Of a DNA stretch of 7,932 nucleotides, positions 1 through 7,109 are shown piece after piece. Within the stretch, counting starts at the first letter, position 1. Each line of letters opens with the position of its first letter. This DNA is from an uncultured Pseudorhodobacter sp. GTDB lineage: Bacteria > Pseudomonadota > Alphaproteobacteria > Rhodobacterales > Rhodobacteraceae. Both the position numbers and the translations under genes were made by a program. Below the pieces are notes generated by a model. That model was not told where the DNA came from. It made no database searches and was given only the letters and a program-made list of their open reading frames with translations. The stretch lies in contig CAMFLG010000131.1 in assembly GCA_945957495.1 (NCBI GenBank), forward strand, positions 1-7,932. The letters run 5' to 3'.

Positions 1-380
1 CCATAAAGGTCGCGCGCCCAGTGGATGTCCAGCGTCGCCGCCTCGGCCAGCCGTTCGATCGTCAGGCCCGCCGTCGCCAGATCATCCGATTGCGCCGCAT
101 CGAACACGCCATCAACAAAGACGATCTTCACCCGGTCGATACTGTCAAACAGCGGCGCCTCGCCGCCGGCATCAAACAGCGCCGCCGGAACCACCTGCGC
201 CGAGGTCAGCACCGAAGGATCGGTATAGCGCCAGTATTCGTCGCGCTTGCCCGGCATCCCCATCGCCGTCAGCCGCGCCAAAGCCTCGGCGCGCAGCGCG
301 CCAAGCCAACCTTGCGCGTCAAAACTCAACCCCGCCAGACGGGCATCAAGCGCATCGCGCTTGCCCTGCGCCACAGCCAT
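1..380 (-). CDS. sufD: SufD, Fe-S cluster assembly scaffold subunit (N-terminal part, cut by window edge)
   Basis: SufD partners SufB and SufC in the cytosolic SufBC2D complex that builds Fe-S clusters; it is a SufB paralogue needed for iron acquisition. Only the first 126 codons lie in the window and the gene continues past the left edge; full-length family members have roughly 400-450 residues. The visible part reads MAVAQGKRDALDARLAGL, then a helical stretch and the characteristic N-terminal segment GMPGKRDEYWRYTDPSVL at about residues 41-58. This 'R-x-E-x-W-R/K-Y-T' pattern marks SufB/SufD-family N-termini. The ATG shares one base with the sufC stop (TGATG), and a strong GGAGG sits five bases upstream, so the start is secure and coupled to sufC. 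The frame is open to the edge without interruption. The identification rests on this motif plus the position directly after sufC; the catalytically relevant C-terminal beta-helix is not visible. Confidence 0.9.
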   Translation of the reverse strand, partial: MAVAQGKRDALDARLAGLSFDAQGWLGALRAEALARLTAMGMPGKRDEYWRYTDPSVLTSAQVVPAALFDAGGEAPLFDSIDRVKIVFVDGVFDAAQSDDLATAGLTIERLAEAATLDIHWARDLY

Positions 381-1135
381 CACACACCCTCCGCCAGAAT
401 ATCGGCGTAACCGTTGTGTTCAACCTCCAGCGCCAGGTCCGGCCCGCCGGTCTTGATGATCCGCCCCGCCGCCATGATATGCACCACGTCCGGTTTGATA
501 TGGTCCAGCAGGCGCTGATAATGCGTGATCACCAGAAACGACCGCCCCGCAGAGCGCAGCGCATTCACGCCTTCCGACACCAGCTTCATCGCGTCCACGT
601 CCAGCCCGGAATCGGTTTCGTCCAGAATGCACATCTTCGGTTCCAGCATTGCCATCTGCAGGATTTCGTTGCGCTTTTTCTCGCCCCCCGAAAAACCCAC
701 ATTGACCGGGCGCTTCAGCATATCGGCGTCGATCTTCAGCGTCTTGGCCTTTTCCCGCACCAGTTTCAGGAAATCGCCCGCCGACAGTTCGGCCTCCCCC
801 CGCGCCTTGCGCTGTGCGTTCATCGCCGTGCGCAGAAAGGTCATGTTGCCCACGCCCGGAATTTCCACCGGGTACTGAAACGCCAGAAACAGCCCCGCTG
901 CCGCGCGCGCCTCTGGCTCCATGTCCAGCAGATCAACCCCGTCCAACGTGGCCGACCCGTCCGTCACCTCATAGCCGCCGCGCCCCGAAAGCACATAAGA
1001 CAGCGTCGATTTGCCCGACCCGTTCGGCCCCATGATCGCATGCACTTCGCCCGCACCGATGCTCAGATCAACCCCGCGCAGGATAACCTTGTCTTCTTCT
1101 TCCAGTTTCACATGCAGGTTCTTGATTTCCAGCAT
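380..1135 (-). CDS. sufC: SufC, ABC-type ATPase of the SUF Fe-S assembly complex
   Basis: SufC is the cytosolic ATPase that drives conformational changes in the SufB-SufD scaffold during Fe-S cluster assembly; it is not a transporter. All ABC ATPase motifs are in place in 251 residues, the normal family length: Walker A GPNGSGKST (36-44), Q-loop glutamine in AFQYP (Q87), signature FSGGEKKRNE (148-157), Walker B plus D-loop CILDETDSGLD (169-179) and switch histidine ITHY (H205). The FSGGEKKRNE signature and the DETDSGLD segment are typical of SufC rather than of importer ATPases. The ATG is preceded by GAAGGA with a six-base spacer. The gene follows the methyltransferase-like gene after 27 bases and its stop overlaps the sufD start by one base. 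No defect is seen. Confidence 0.97.
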   Translation of the reverse strand: MLEIKNLHVKLEEEDKVILRGVDLSIGAGEVHAIMGPNGSGKSTLSYVLSGRGGYEVTDGSATLDGVDLLDMEPEARAAAGLFLAFQYPVEIPGVGNMTFLRTAMNAQRKARGEAELSAGDFLKLVREKAKTLKIDADMLKRPVNVGFSGGEKKRNEILQMAMLEPKMCILDETDSGLDVDAMKLVSEGVNALRSAGRSFLVITHYQRLLDHIKPDVVHIMAAGRIIKTGGPDLALEVEHNGYADILAEGV

Positions 1136-1162
1136 TCTTTTTCCTTCGCCTTTGTCTGCGCA

Positions 1163-1770
1163 TCACAAGGGGCGCAAAAAGTTATCCATAATCCAGGCCA
1201 GCTGATCCGCCGGAACCGGCGTCGGGGCCACCTCGAACCGGGCCATCCGCCCGACCATCTCTACCGGTTTCGCCAGGCTTTCCACCTCGTGGTAGGAAGG
1301 CCGGTCGATATAATCATCCCACAGCACCGTTACGGGCCGCGTGATCCGGAACAGCGTGGTCAGAAAACACGCTGACCGGAACCGCCCGTCAATCAGCACC
1401 ACATCCGGGTGAACGAAACCTGGCAGATCCCAAATCCCCACAGGATATCCCGGCCATTTTCGGAACAGCGCATTGGTTTTCGGCTGGCCCCAGGCCTTGG
1501 TCTGCCCGATCTTGCCGTGATGCAGAATTATCTGCCCCAGGGGTGGGTTCTGATCGAAATAGCGGCGCATCATGCCCAGCCATTTCGCATCGCTTTCCAC
1601 CGAAAACACCGTCTTGCCCGGCATTTCCGCCGCAAGCACGGTGGACCCGCCGCTGCCGTATTCCAGAATGACCGACGCCGCCGCATAGCCGCGCGCCACT
1701 TCCGCGGCCTCGACTTCGGGCATGGTCAGCACCGGGCGCTTCACCGGTGCTTCTGGTTCGGCAGAAACCG

Positions 1771-1774
<4 letters not shown>
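1163..1774 (-). CDS. Methyltransferase-like (Rossmann-fold) protein embedded in the suf operon, function unknown
   Basis: This gene encodes 203 residues and is not a recognised SUF component. What is visible fits a class I SAM-dependent methyltransferase fold: a glycine-rich loop LEYGSGGST (37-45), an acidic strand end VFSVESD (56-62) where such enzymes bind the SAM ribose, and a later strand DVVLIDGRFR (124-133) where the catalytic or acceptor region usually begins. No signal peptide or membrane segment is seen. The frame stays open upstream into sufB, but the GTG at 1774 is the best start: it overlaps the sufB stop (GTGA), has AAGGG just upstream, and leaves sufB intact. The next candidate, an ATG 17 codons in, has no visible ribosome binding site. 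It sits between sufB and sufC with a four-base overlap, so it is probably made together with them. Whether it methylates anything, or merely has the fold, cannot be decided here. Confidence 0.75.
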
Positions 1775-3285
<1,511 letters not shown>

Positions 3286-3324
3286 GGCCATTTCCTTCTT
3301 TAACAGGGTGTTCCCACCCATAGT

Positions 3325-4368
3325 TCACGCAGCGCGCGAACGAATCCGCTTGTATTCCTTGCCCCAGATCTCTGCAAAGCGCAGCACCTGAGCCTCTTGC
3401 ACATCCGGCCCCAGCGAAATGCGGATCGCCTGACCCGCCGCCTCTTCGCTGTAGCCCATCGATTTCAGCACACGGCTGGCTTTCACCTTGCCGCTGGAAC
3501 AGGCAGAGCCCGCCGAAACGGCGAAACCGGCCAGATCCATCACCATCACCTGCGTTTCGCCCTTCCAGCCGGGCGCGATCAGGTTCAGGGTATTCGGCAA
3601 GCGCAGGGCGCTATTCCCGACAGAAATAGTCTCAAATCCAAGTGCCGACAATGCTGAATCTAGAATATTTCTAATTTCGGCGACACGCTGCCAAACCCCA
3701 TCTGCCAGATCGCGCGCCGCTGCCTCTGCCGCCGCCGCAAACCCGGCAATGCCGATCAGGTTTTCGGTGCCCGCGCGCCGCCCCATCTCTTGCCCGCCGC
3801 CTTTCAGCTGCGACTCCACATCCAGCCCCCGGCGCAGCACCAGCGCCCCCACGCCCTTCGGCCCGCCCAGCTTGTGCGCCGAAACCAGCCCCATGTCGCA
3901 GCCCAGCCAGTTGAACGCCAAGGGCAGCTTGCCAAAGCCTTGCGTCAGGTCAGACACCGCCAGCCCCTGCGGCAAATCCTGCACCACCCCGGTTTCCGAA
4001 TTGGCCAGTTGCAGCGCCGTGCGCGCAGGGTCAGTCACCGTCACCCGGCCATCCGCCGCCACCGGCAGCGACACATCGCACCAGGCCGAAACCGCCTCAT
4101 GCTCCACGCCCGCGCAGGCCAGCCCCCGCCCGGCACAGGCCAGCGCCGCCGCCTCCGTCGCACCCGAGGTGAACACCAGATCCGCGCCTTCCGCGCCCAA
4201 AGCCGCCGCGACCTGCCCGCGCGCCCGCTCCATCAGCGCCTTGGCCGCCCGCCCCTCGGCATGAACCGACGACGGATTGCCCAGCACATCCATCGCCGCA
4301 ATCATCGCCGCCCGCGCTTCGGAGCGCAGCGGCGTTGTCGCGTTCCAGTCCAGATAAATCCGACTCAT
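3325..4368 (-). CDS. Cysteine desulfurase, NifS/IscS-type (group I), compact
   Basis: This PLP enzyme converts L-cysteine to L-alanine and passes the sulfur on as a persulfide, here presumably to SufB. The 347 residues show the aminotransferase class V pattern: YLDWNATTP at the N-terminus (5-13), SGATEA (68-73), the PLP-stacking histidine in VEHEAV (H90), ANSETG (122-127), SDLTQ (139-143), the Schiff-base lysine in SAHKLGGPKG (K166), RRAGTEN (197-203), and the catalytic cysteine in SAGSACSSGKVKASRVL (C290). The SSGKVKAS loop and SAHK motif are group I (NifS/IscS) features, not SufS. It is shorter than IscS (about 400) because of compact internal loops and a short C-terminus; no active-site motif is missing. 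The start ATGA overlaps the iscR stop by four bases. A 39% GC patch at 3611-3680 interrupts the otherwise GC-rich codon use. The second desulfurase often found in such operons (sufS) would lie outside the window. Confidence 0.93.
   Translation of the reverse strand: MSRIYLDWNATTPLRSEARAAMIAAMDVLGNPSSVHAEGRAAKALMERARGQVAAALGAEGADLVFTSGATEAAALACAGRGLACAGVEHEAVSAWCDVSLPVAADGRVTVTDPARTALQLANSETGVVQDLPQGLAVSDLTQGFGKLPLAFNWLGCDMGLVSAHKLGGPKGVGALVLRRGLDVESQLKGGGQEMGRRAGTENLIGIAGFAAAAEAAARDLADGVWQRVAEIRNILDSALSALGFETISVGNSALRLPNTLNLIAPGWKGETQVMVMDLAGFAVSAGSACSSGKVKASRVLKSMGYSEEAAGQAIRISLGPDVQEAQVLRFAEIWGKEYKRIRSRAA
3659..3675. repeat. Second Irr-box-like palindrome, inside the desulfurase gene
   Basis: TAGAA-TAT-TTCTA (3661-3673) has exactly the same five-base arms and three-base gap as the palindrome at the suf promoter. 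With two flanking bases on each side it also agrees with TTTAGAANNNTTCTAAA at 15 of 17 positions. It lies in the AT-rich patch that encodes EIRNILDSAL of the desulfurase (residues 231-240). It is about 390 bases upstream of the sufB start, so a role at an internal promoter is conceivable, but no convincing -35/-10 pair was found next to it. Confidence 0.35.
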
Positions 4369-4832
4369 TCGTCCACCACCCGGAACAGCGCCGGCACCGC
4401 CGGACAGGGCGTCATGTCATTGCCGATCACATCCGACAGCCGGGTCTGGTGCAAGAACACATAGACATGCGCCGAAAGCCCCTCCCACAGCCGGTTGGTC
4501 AGGCTTTGCGCCCGCGTGCCCGAAACCCCGCCCGACGCCCCTGCCCCCGAATGCATCGCATCGACGTTTTCCTCAACCGCCTCCATCACCTCGGAAATGC
4601 GGATCGAGTCGGGGCTTTTCGCCAAACGATAGCCGCCGCCCGGCCCCCGCACCGCCTCCACCAATCCCGCCCGGCGCAGCTTGACGAACAACTGTTCCAG
4701 ATAGGGCAGCGACAAATCCTGCCGCTTGGCAATCGCCGCCAGCGACATCAGATCCTCACCCGCCTGCGCCTCGGTCAGCGCCAGATCGGCCAGCGCCACC
4801 ATCGCATACCGTCCCTTGGTCGAGAGTTTCAT
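4365..4832 (-). CDS. iscR: IscR-like Rrf2-family transcriptional regulator of the suf operon
   Basis: This is a winged-helix Rrf2-family regulator, 155 residues, expected to control Fe-S biogenesis genes. The N-terminus MKLSTKGRYAMVALADLAL matches IscR, the DNA-binding part SLPYLEQLFVKLRRAGL (41-57) and the wing VRGPGGGYRL (61-70) are intact, and the dimerisation helix continues through EVMEAVEENVDAM. The frame is open further upstream (ATG at 4865), but the start at 4832 matches the family and has GAGGA four bases before it. The three cysteines and one histidine that hold [2Fe-2S] in E. coli IscR are absent: the aligned stretch is HSGAGASGGVSGTRAQSLTNRLW (94 onward), with serines and an asparagine instead. 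The only cysteine is C143 near the C-terminus (DMTPCPAV). IscR of Rhodobacter sphaeroides has been reported to use an unusual ligation with a single conserved cysteine, so this may be that subtype. As first gene of the operon it probably regulates its own promoter. Confidence 0.92.
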   Translation of the reverse strand: MKLSTKGRYAMVALADLALTEAQAGEDLMSLAAIAKRQDLSLPYLEQLFVKLRRAGLVEAVRGPGGGYRLAKSPDSIRISEVMEAVEENVDAMHSGAGASGGVSGTRAQSLTNRLWEGLSAHVYVFLHQTRLSDVIGNDMTPCPAVPALFRVVDE

Positions 4833-4922
4833 GACGTCCTCTGCCTTATTCCCGTGACTTTCCATTGACGTTGGGGGTTGGCCCGCTTAACTCAACCTCA
4901 GTCCATGGGCAGCACGCGCTGC

Positions 4923-4939
4923 TTTAGAATGGTTCTAGG
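4923..4939. promoter_or_regulatory. Candidate Irr (iron control element) operator overlapping the suf -10 box
   Basis: The perfect inverted repeat TAGAA-TGG-TTCTA (4925-4937) lies across the -10 box and the expected start of the suf transcript. With its flanks it agrees at 15 of 17 positions with TTTAGAANNNTTCTAAA, the Irr-box pattern of alphaproteobacteria as I recall it. Irr is an iron-responsive Fur-family regulator, and binding here would be expected to block RNA polymerase. An operator for IscR itself is a possible alternative. Confidence 0.5.
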
Positions 4940-4960
4940 ATATCCGAGCGATTTCGTCAA
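4932..4960 (-). promoter_or_regulatory. Sigma-70-type promoter of the iscR-suf operon
   Basis: Read on the minus strand, a -35 box TTGACG (4955-4960) is followed by a 17-base spacer and a -10 box TAGAAC (4932-4937). Transcription would start near 4925 and give a leader of about 90 bases before the iscR ATG at 4832. The -35 matches consensus at five of six positions and the -10 at four of six. The divergent intergenic region is 163 bases (4833-4995); no equally good promoter was found for the plus-strand hydrolase. Confidence 0.6.
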
Positions 4961-4995
4961 CAAATCGCACGCGACAAACAGGCACGGGAGTATAC

Positions 4996-5655
4996 ATGCC
5001 CGAAGTTATTTTCGCAGGCCCAGATGGCCGCCTTGAAGGCCGCTACCACCCGCAGAAGGAACGCGATGCGCCGATTGCCATCGTGTTGCATCCGCACCCC
5101 GCCTATGGCGGCACGATGAACAACAAGGTTGTCTACAACCTGCACTATGCCTTCTACAACCTTGGCTTCACGGTGATGCGGTTCAACTTCCGCGGCGTCG
5201 GGCGCAGTCAGGGCGAATATGATATGGGCATCGGCGAATTGTCCGACGCAGCCTCGGCGCTGGATTACCTGCAGTCGATGAACCAGAACGCCAAGCATTG
5301 CTGGGTGGCGGGCTTTTCCTTTGGCGCCTGGATCGGCATGCAACTGTTGATGCGCCGCCCGGAAATCACTGGCTTCATCTCGGTGGCACCACCGGCCAAC
5401 CTTTATGATTTCAGCTTCCTTGCCCCCTGCCCTGCCTCGGGTCTGATCATCAACGGCACCGCCGACAAGGTCGCTCCGCCGAAAGATACCACCAACCTCG
5501 TGAACAAACTGCACGAGCAGAAGGGCATCACCATCACCCACACCCAGATCGAAGGCGCCGATCACTTCTTCAAGGACGAAGAGGCGCATATGAAGCCGAT
5601 GATCGACACCGTTTCCACCTATGTGAAACGCCGTCTGGGCGAGGCCAGCCGCTAA
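4996..5655 (+). CDS. Alpha/beta hydrolase, short 'HPHP' type (COG2945-like)
   Basis: This is a 219-residue cytosolic alpha/beta hydrolase of unknown substrate. The catalytic triad can be placed: nucleophile S108 in AGFSFGAW (G-x-S-x-G elbow), acid D157 in INGTADKVAP and histidine H190 in GADHFF. The N-terminal LHPHPAYGGTMNN (31-43) supplies the oxyanion region typical of this small bacterial family, and FNFRGVGRSQGEYD (63-76) follows as in its relatives. GGGAG five bases before the ATG supports the start. There is no signal peptide. It starts 163 bases from iscR in the opposite direction, and its stop directly abuts the next gene's ATG (TAAATG), so it heads a small operon. Relatives are annotated as hydrolases or dienelactone-hydrolase-like proteins; the function here is unassigned. 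Confidence 0.85.
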   Translation: MPEVIFAGPDGRLEGRYHPQKERDAPIAIVLHPHPAYGGTMNNKVVYNLHYAFYNLGFTVMRFNFRGVGRSQGEYDMGIGELSDAASALDYLQSMNQNAKHCWVAGFSFGAWIGMQLLMRRPEITGFISVAPPANLYDFSFLAPCPASGLIINGTADKVAPPKDTTNLVNKLHEQKGITITHTQIEGADHFFKDEEAHMKPMIDTVSTYVKRRLGEASR

Positions 5656-5916
5656 ATGGGCGTCATCGAGGATATGGGCGATCAGCTTGCCCGCGATGTG
5701 ATTGCGGCGATGGAGGAAACCGGCGACGATCGGCTGCACGAGAAAATCTCGAAAGTGCTGCTCGACGCCTCTCCGACCATGCAAGAGGCGTTTCTGACGG
5801 CCTACCGCGTCCGCGTCGCCGAATTGCGCGGGCGCAAGTTTCTGGATGCCGTGCTGAAGGCCAAACGCGAGGGCACTGCCGCCCCCGCAGGCCCCCGCGA
5901 CACGGTTTCGCATTGA
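5656..5916 (+). CDS. Small conserved-looking protein of unknown function
   Basis: The product has 86 residues and I do not recognise a family. It appears soluble and mostly helical: MGVIEDMGDQLARDVIAA, a charged middle with EKISKVLLDASPTMQEAF, then a basic segment RVRVAELRGRKFLDAVLKAK (51-70) and a flexible proline/alanine-rich tail. There is no cysteine, signal peptide or membrane segment. The ATG follows the hydrolase stop with no gap (TAAATG); an alternative ATG six codons later has GAGG very close to it. The tight spacing to both neighbours and the GC-rich codon use argue that it is a real gene translated together with the hydrolase. Confidence 0.72.
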   Translation: MGVIEDMGDQLARDVIAAMEETGDDRLHEKISKVLLDASPTMQEAFLTAYRVRVAELRGRKFLDAVLKAKREGTAAPAGPRDTVSH

Positions 5917-5923
5917 GCCGGCT

Positions 5924-6517
5924 GTGACAGACCGCCTTGATGCGCAATTCGCCTTTCTGAACGAGGCGGATCGCCTGAAATCCGTCCTGCGCGCCACCAC
6001 GCTATGCGACGGCTCGCGGCGGGAAAACTCCGGCGAACATTCCTGGCATCTGGCCCTTTACGCGCTGGTGCTGGCCGATCAGGCCGCGCCCGGTGTGGAT
6101 ATCAACCGGGTGATCCGCATGCTGTTGATCCACGACCTTGTCGAAATCGACGTGGGCGACGTGCCGATCCATTCCGCCAACGGCACGGCCCACGCCTCTG
6201 CCGATACCCAAGCCGCCGAATCCCGCGCCGCCGACCGCATCTTTGGCCTCTTGCCCGCCGACACCGGTGCCGAGTTGCGCGCGCTGTGGGATGAATTCGA
6301 AGCCGCCGAAACCCCTGACGCCATTTTCGCCAAATCGCTCGACCGCGTGCAACCGGTCATGGCCAACTTGCAATCGGGCGGCGGCACCTGGATCGAATAC
6401 AACGTCACCGCCGAACAGTTGGACTCGCGCGTCGGCGTCAAGATCGCCCGCGGCGCGCCAAGGCTGTGGCAATGGGTGAGGGCGCAGACACAGCAATATT
6501 TCGGAAAACCCCATTGA
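5924..6517 (+). CDS. HD-domain phosphohydrolase, YfbR/HDDC2-like
   Basis: This 197-residue protein carries the HD metal-binding pattern of the YfbR/HDDC2 group, whose characterised members are 5'-deoxynucleotidases releasing phosphate from nucleoside monophosphates. Visible ligands: arginine in SRRENSGEHSWH (R32/R33) with H39, the H70-D71 pair in LLIHDLVEIDVGD, and D140 in AKSLDRVQP; E74 and D77 follow the HD pair as in the family. Length and motif spacing fit, so it is probably active and cytosolic, acting in nucleotide turnover; the precise substrate is inferred only from the family. It starts with GTG seven bases after the preceding stop; an ATG at 5940 is out of frame. The next gene begins two bases after its stop. 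Confidence 0.85.
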   Translation: MTDRLDAQFAFLNEADRLKSVLRATTLCDGSRRENSGEHSWHLALYALVLADQAAPGVDINRVIRMLLIHDLVEIDVGDVPIHSANGTAHASADTQAAESRAADRIFGLLPADTGAELRALWDEFEAAETPDAIFAKSLDRVQPVMANLQSGGGTWIEYNVTAEQLDSRVGVKIARGAPRLWQWVRAQTQQYFGKPH

Positions 6518-6519
6518 GG

Positions 6520-7023
6520 ATGGCCTTTGCCCTTTTTTCGTTCTTGGTTGCGCTGCTAACCGCCCTGCAGTCTCACGCCTATACCTTGGGTAAAGTCGAG
6601 GAAGTTTCTGATGTCGGTCAGATCAGACTCGATACCGGAGAGGCGTTTTCACTTTGGGGGCTGGCCCCCATGGACAGCGAGAGATTTCGTGCCGCTCTCT
6701 TGGGGCGGTCGATTTATTGCGCTGATTTCGATGTCGGCTTTGATGTAATAAGGGACTGCTTCCTTTTCCCAAGAAATGAAAAAAATCGTAGCACCCCACT
6801 TCGTGCCTTGGAGTGGCTGCCAGAGCTAGGTCTCGCCCGACTTCAATGCAATGGCGACTTTGAACTCGCCGTTGACGGCGGACCTTATGGTATTGGTCAA
6901 GGATCCTACGCGTGCCGCGACGGACAGGTGGAGTTCCTTGGTGCGCATCTCCATTCCTTGTCGGTTAGCGATCTTAGAAAGATCCTGAAGGTCCGGTACG
7001 ATCCCCAAACGACCTCACCATAA
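6520..7023 (+). CDS. Predicted exported protein with faint SNase-like fold signature, unknown function
   Basis: I do not recognise this 167-residue protein with certainty. The first 20 residues are strongly hydrophobic (MAFALFSFLVALLTALQSHA) and look like a signal peptide cut before YTLGK, though the N-terminus lacks a positive charge. A TTG start at 6514 would add M-R, and longer forms from 6466 or 6472 would add R-K. Residues 25-65 (VEEVSDVGQIRLDTGEAFSLWGLAP then FRAALLGRSIYC) recall the strand order of staphylococcal-nuclease-like domains, in which 'dG-x-x-x-RLWGIDAPE' is usual. Here the catalytic acidic and arginine residues are not convincingly kept, so nuclease activity is unlikely. Four cysteines (C67, C80, C110, C132) could pair in the periplasm. 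GC is about 53% in 6601-6900, clearly below its neighbours, which suggests transfer or weak selection. It starts two bases after the HD gene's stop. Confidence 0.6.
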   Translation: MAFALFSFLVALLTALQSHAYTLGKVEEVSDVGQIRLDTGEAFSLWGLAPMDSERFRAALLGRSIYCADFDVGFDVIRDCFLFPRNEKNRSTPLRALEWLPELGLARLQCNGDFELAVDGGPYGIGQGSYACRDGQVEFLGAHLHSLSVSDLRKILKVRYDPQTTSP

Positions 7024-7026
7024 TTC

Positions 7027-7047
7027 GGTATACCATCGCATACCATC
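7027..7047. repeat. Palindrome and 10-base-spaced repeat upstream of icd
   Basis: The 86-base gap between the exported-protein gene and icd contains the palindrome GGTATACC (7027-7034), overlapping two copies of ATACCATC that begin ten bases apart (7030 and 7040). Spacing of one helical turn puts both copies on the same face of the DNA, which would suit a regulator or promoter element for icd. No standard -35/-10 pair or terminator stem was recognised in this gap. Confidence 0.35.
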
Positions 7048-7109
7048 TTCCCCCGCGCCCGATTTTCGGCTATCAGGCAGCAACCGAATCCAACTCCGAA
7101 AGGGCAGAC

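Noticed and set aside
4865..4893. Plus-strand promoter TTGACG with TAACTC 17 bases later for the hydrolase
   Set aside because: The -35 is good but the -10 matches consensus poorly, and a ~95-base leader would cross the divergent suf promoter; not strong enough to list.
4887..4903. Possible IscR type 1 site (GACT...AGTT on the minus strand) in the suf leader
   Set aside because: The half-sites are seven bases apart instead of the five in the E. coli consensus, and the outer bases do not match.
4909..4922. Small inverted repeat GCAGC-ACGC-GCTGC in the intergenic region
   Set aside because: Five-base arms without a T-tract are too short for a terminator and common in GC-rich DNA; it might be part of an operator but nothing supports this.
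4957..6000. A 347-codon open frame on the minus strand opposite the hydrolase and small gene
   Set aside because: The plus strand shows a full alpha/beta hydrolase triad and tight gene spacing; the minus frame gives low-complexity sequence typical of an antisense shadow.
6970..6984. Inverted repeat GATCTT-AGA-AAGATC near the end of the exported-protein gene
   Set aside because: It is inside codons for SDLRKIL, has a three-base loop and no T-run after it, so a terminator is not supported.
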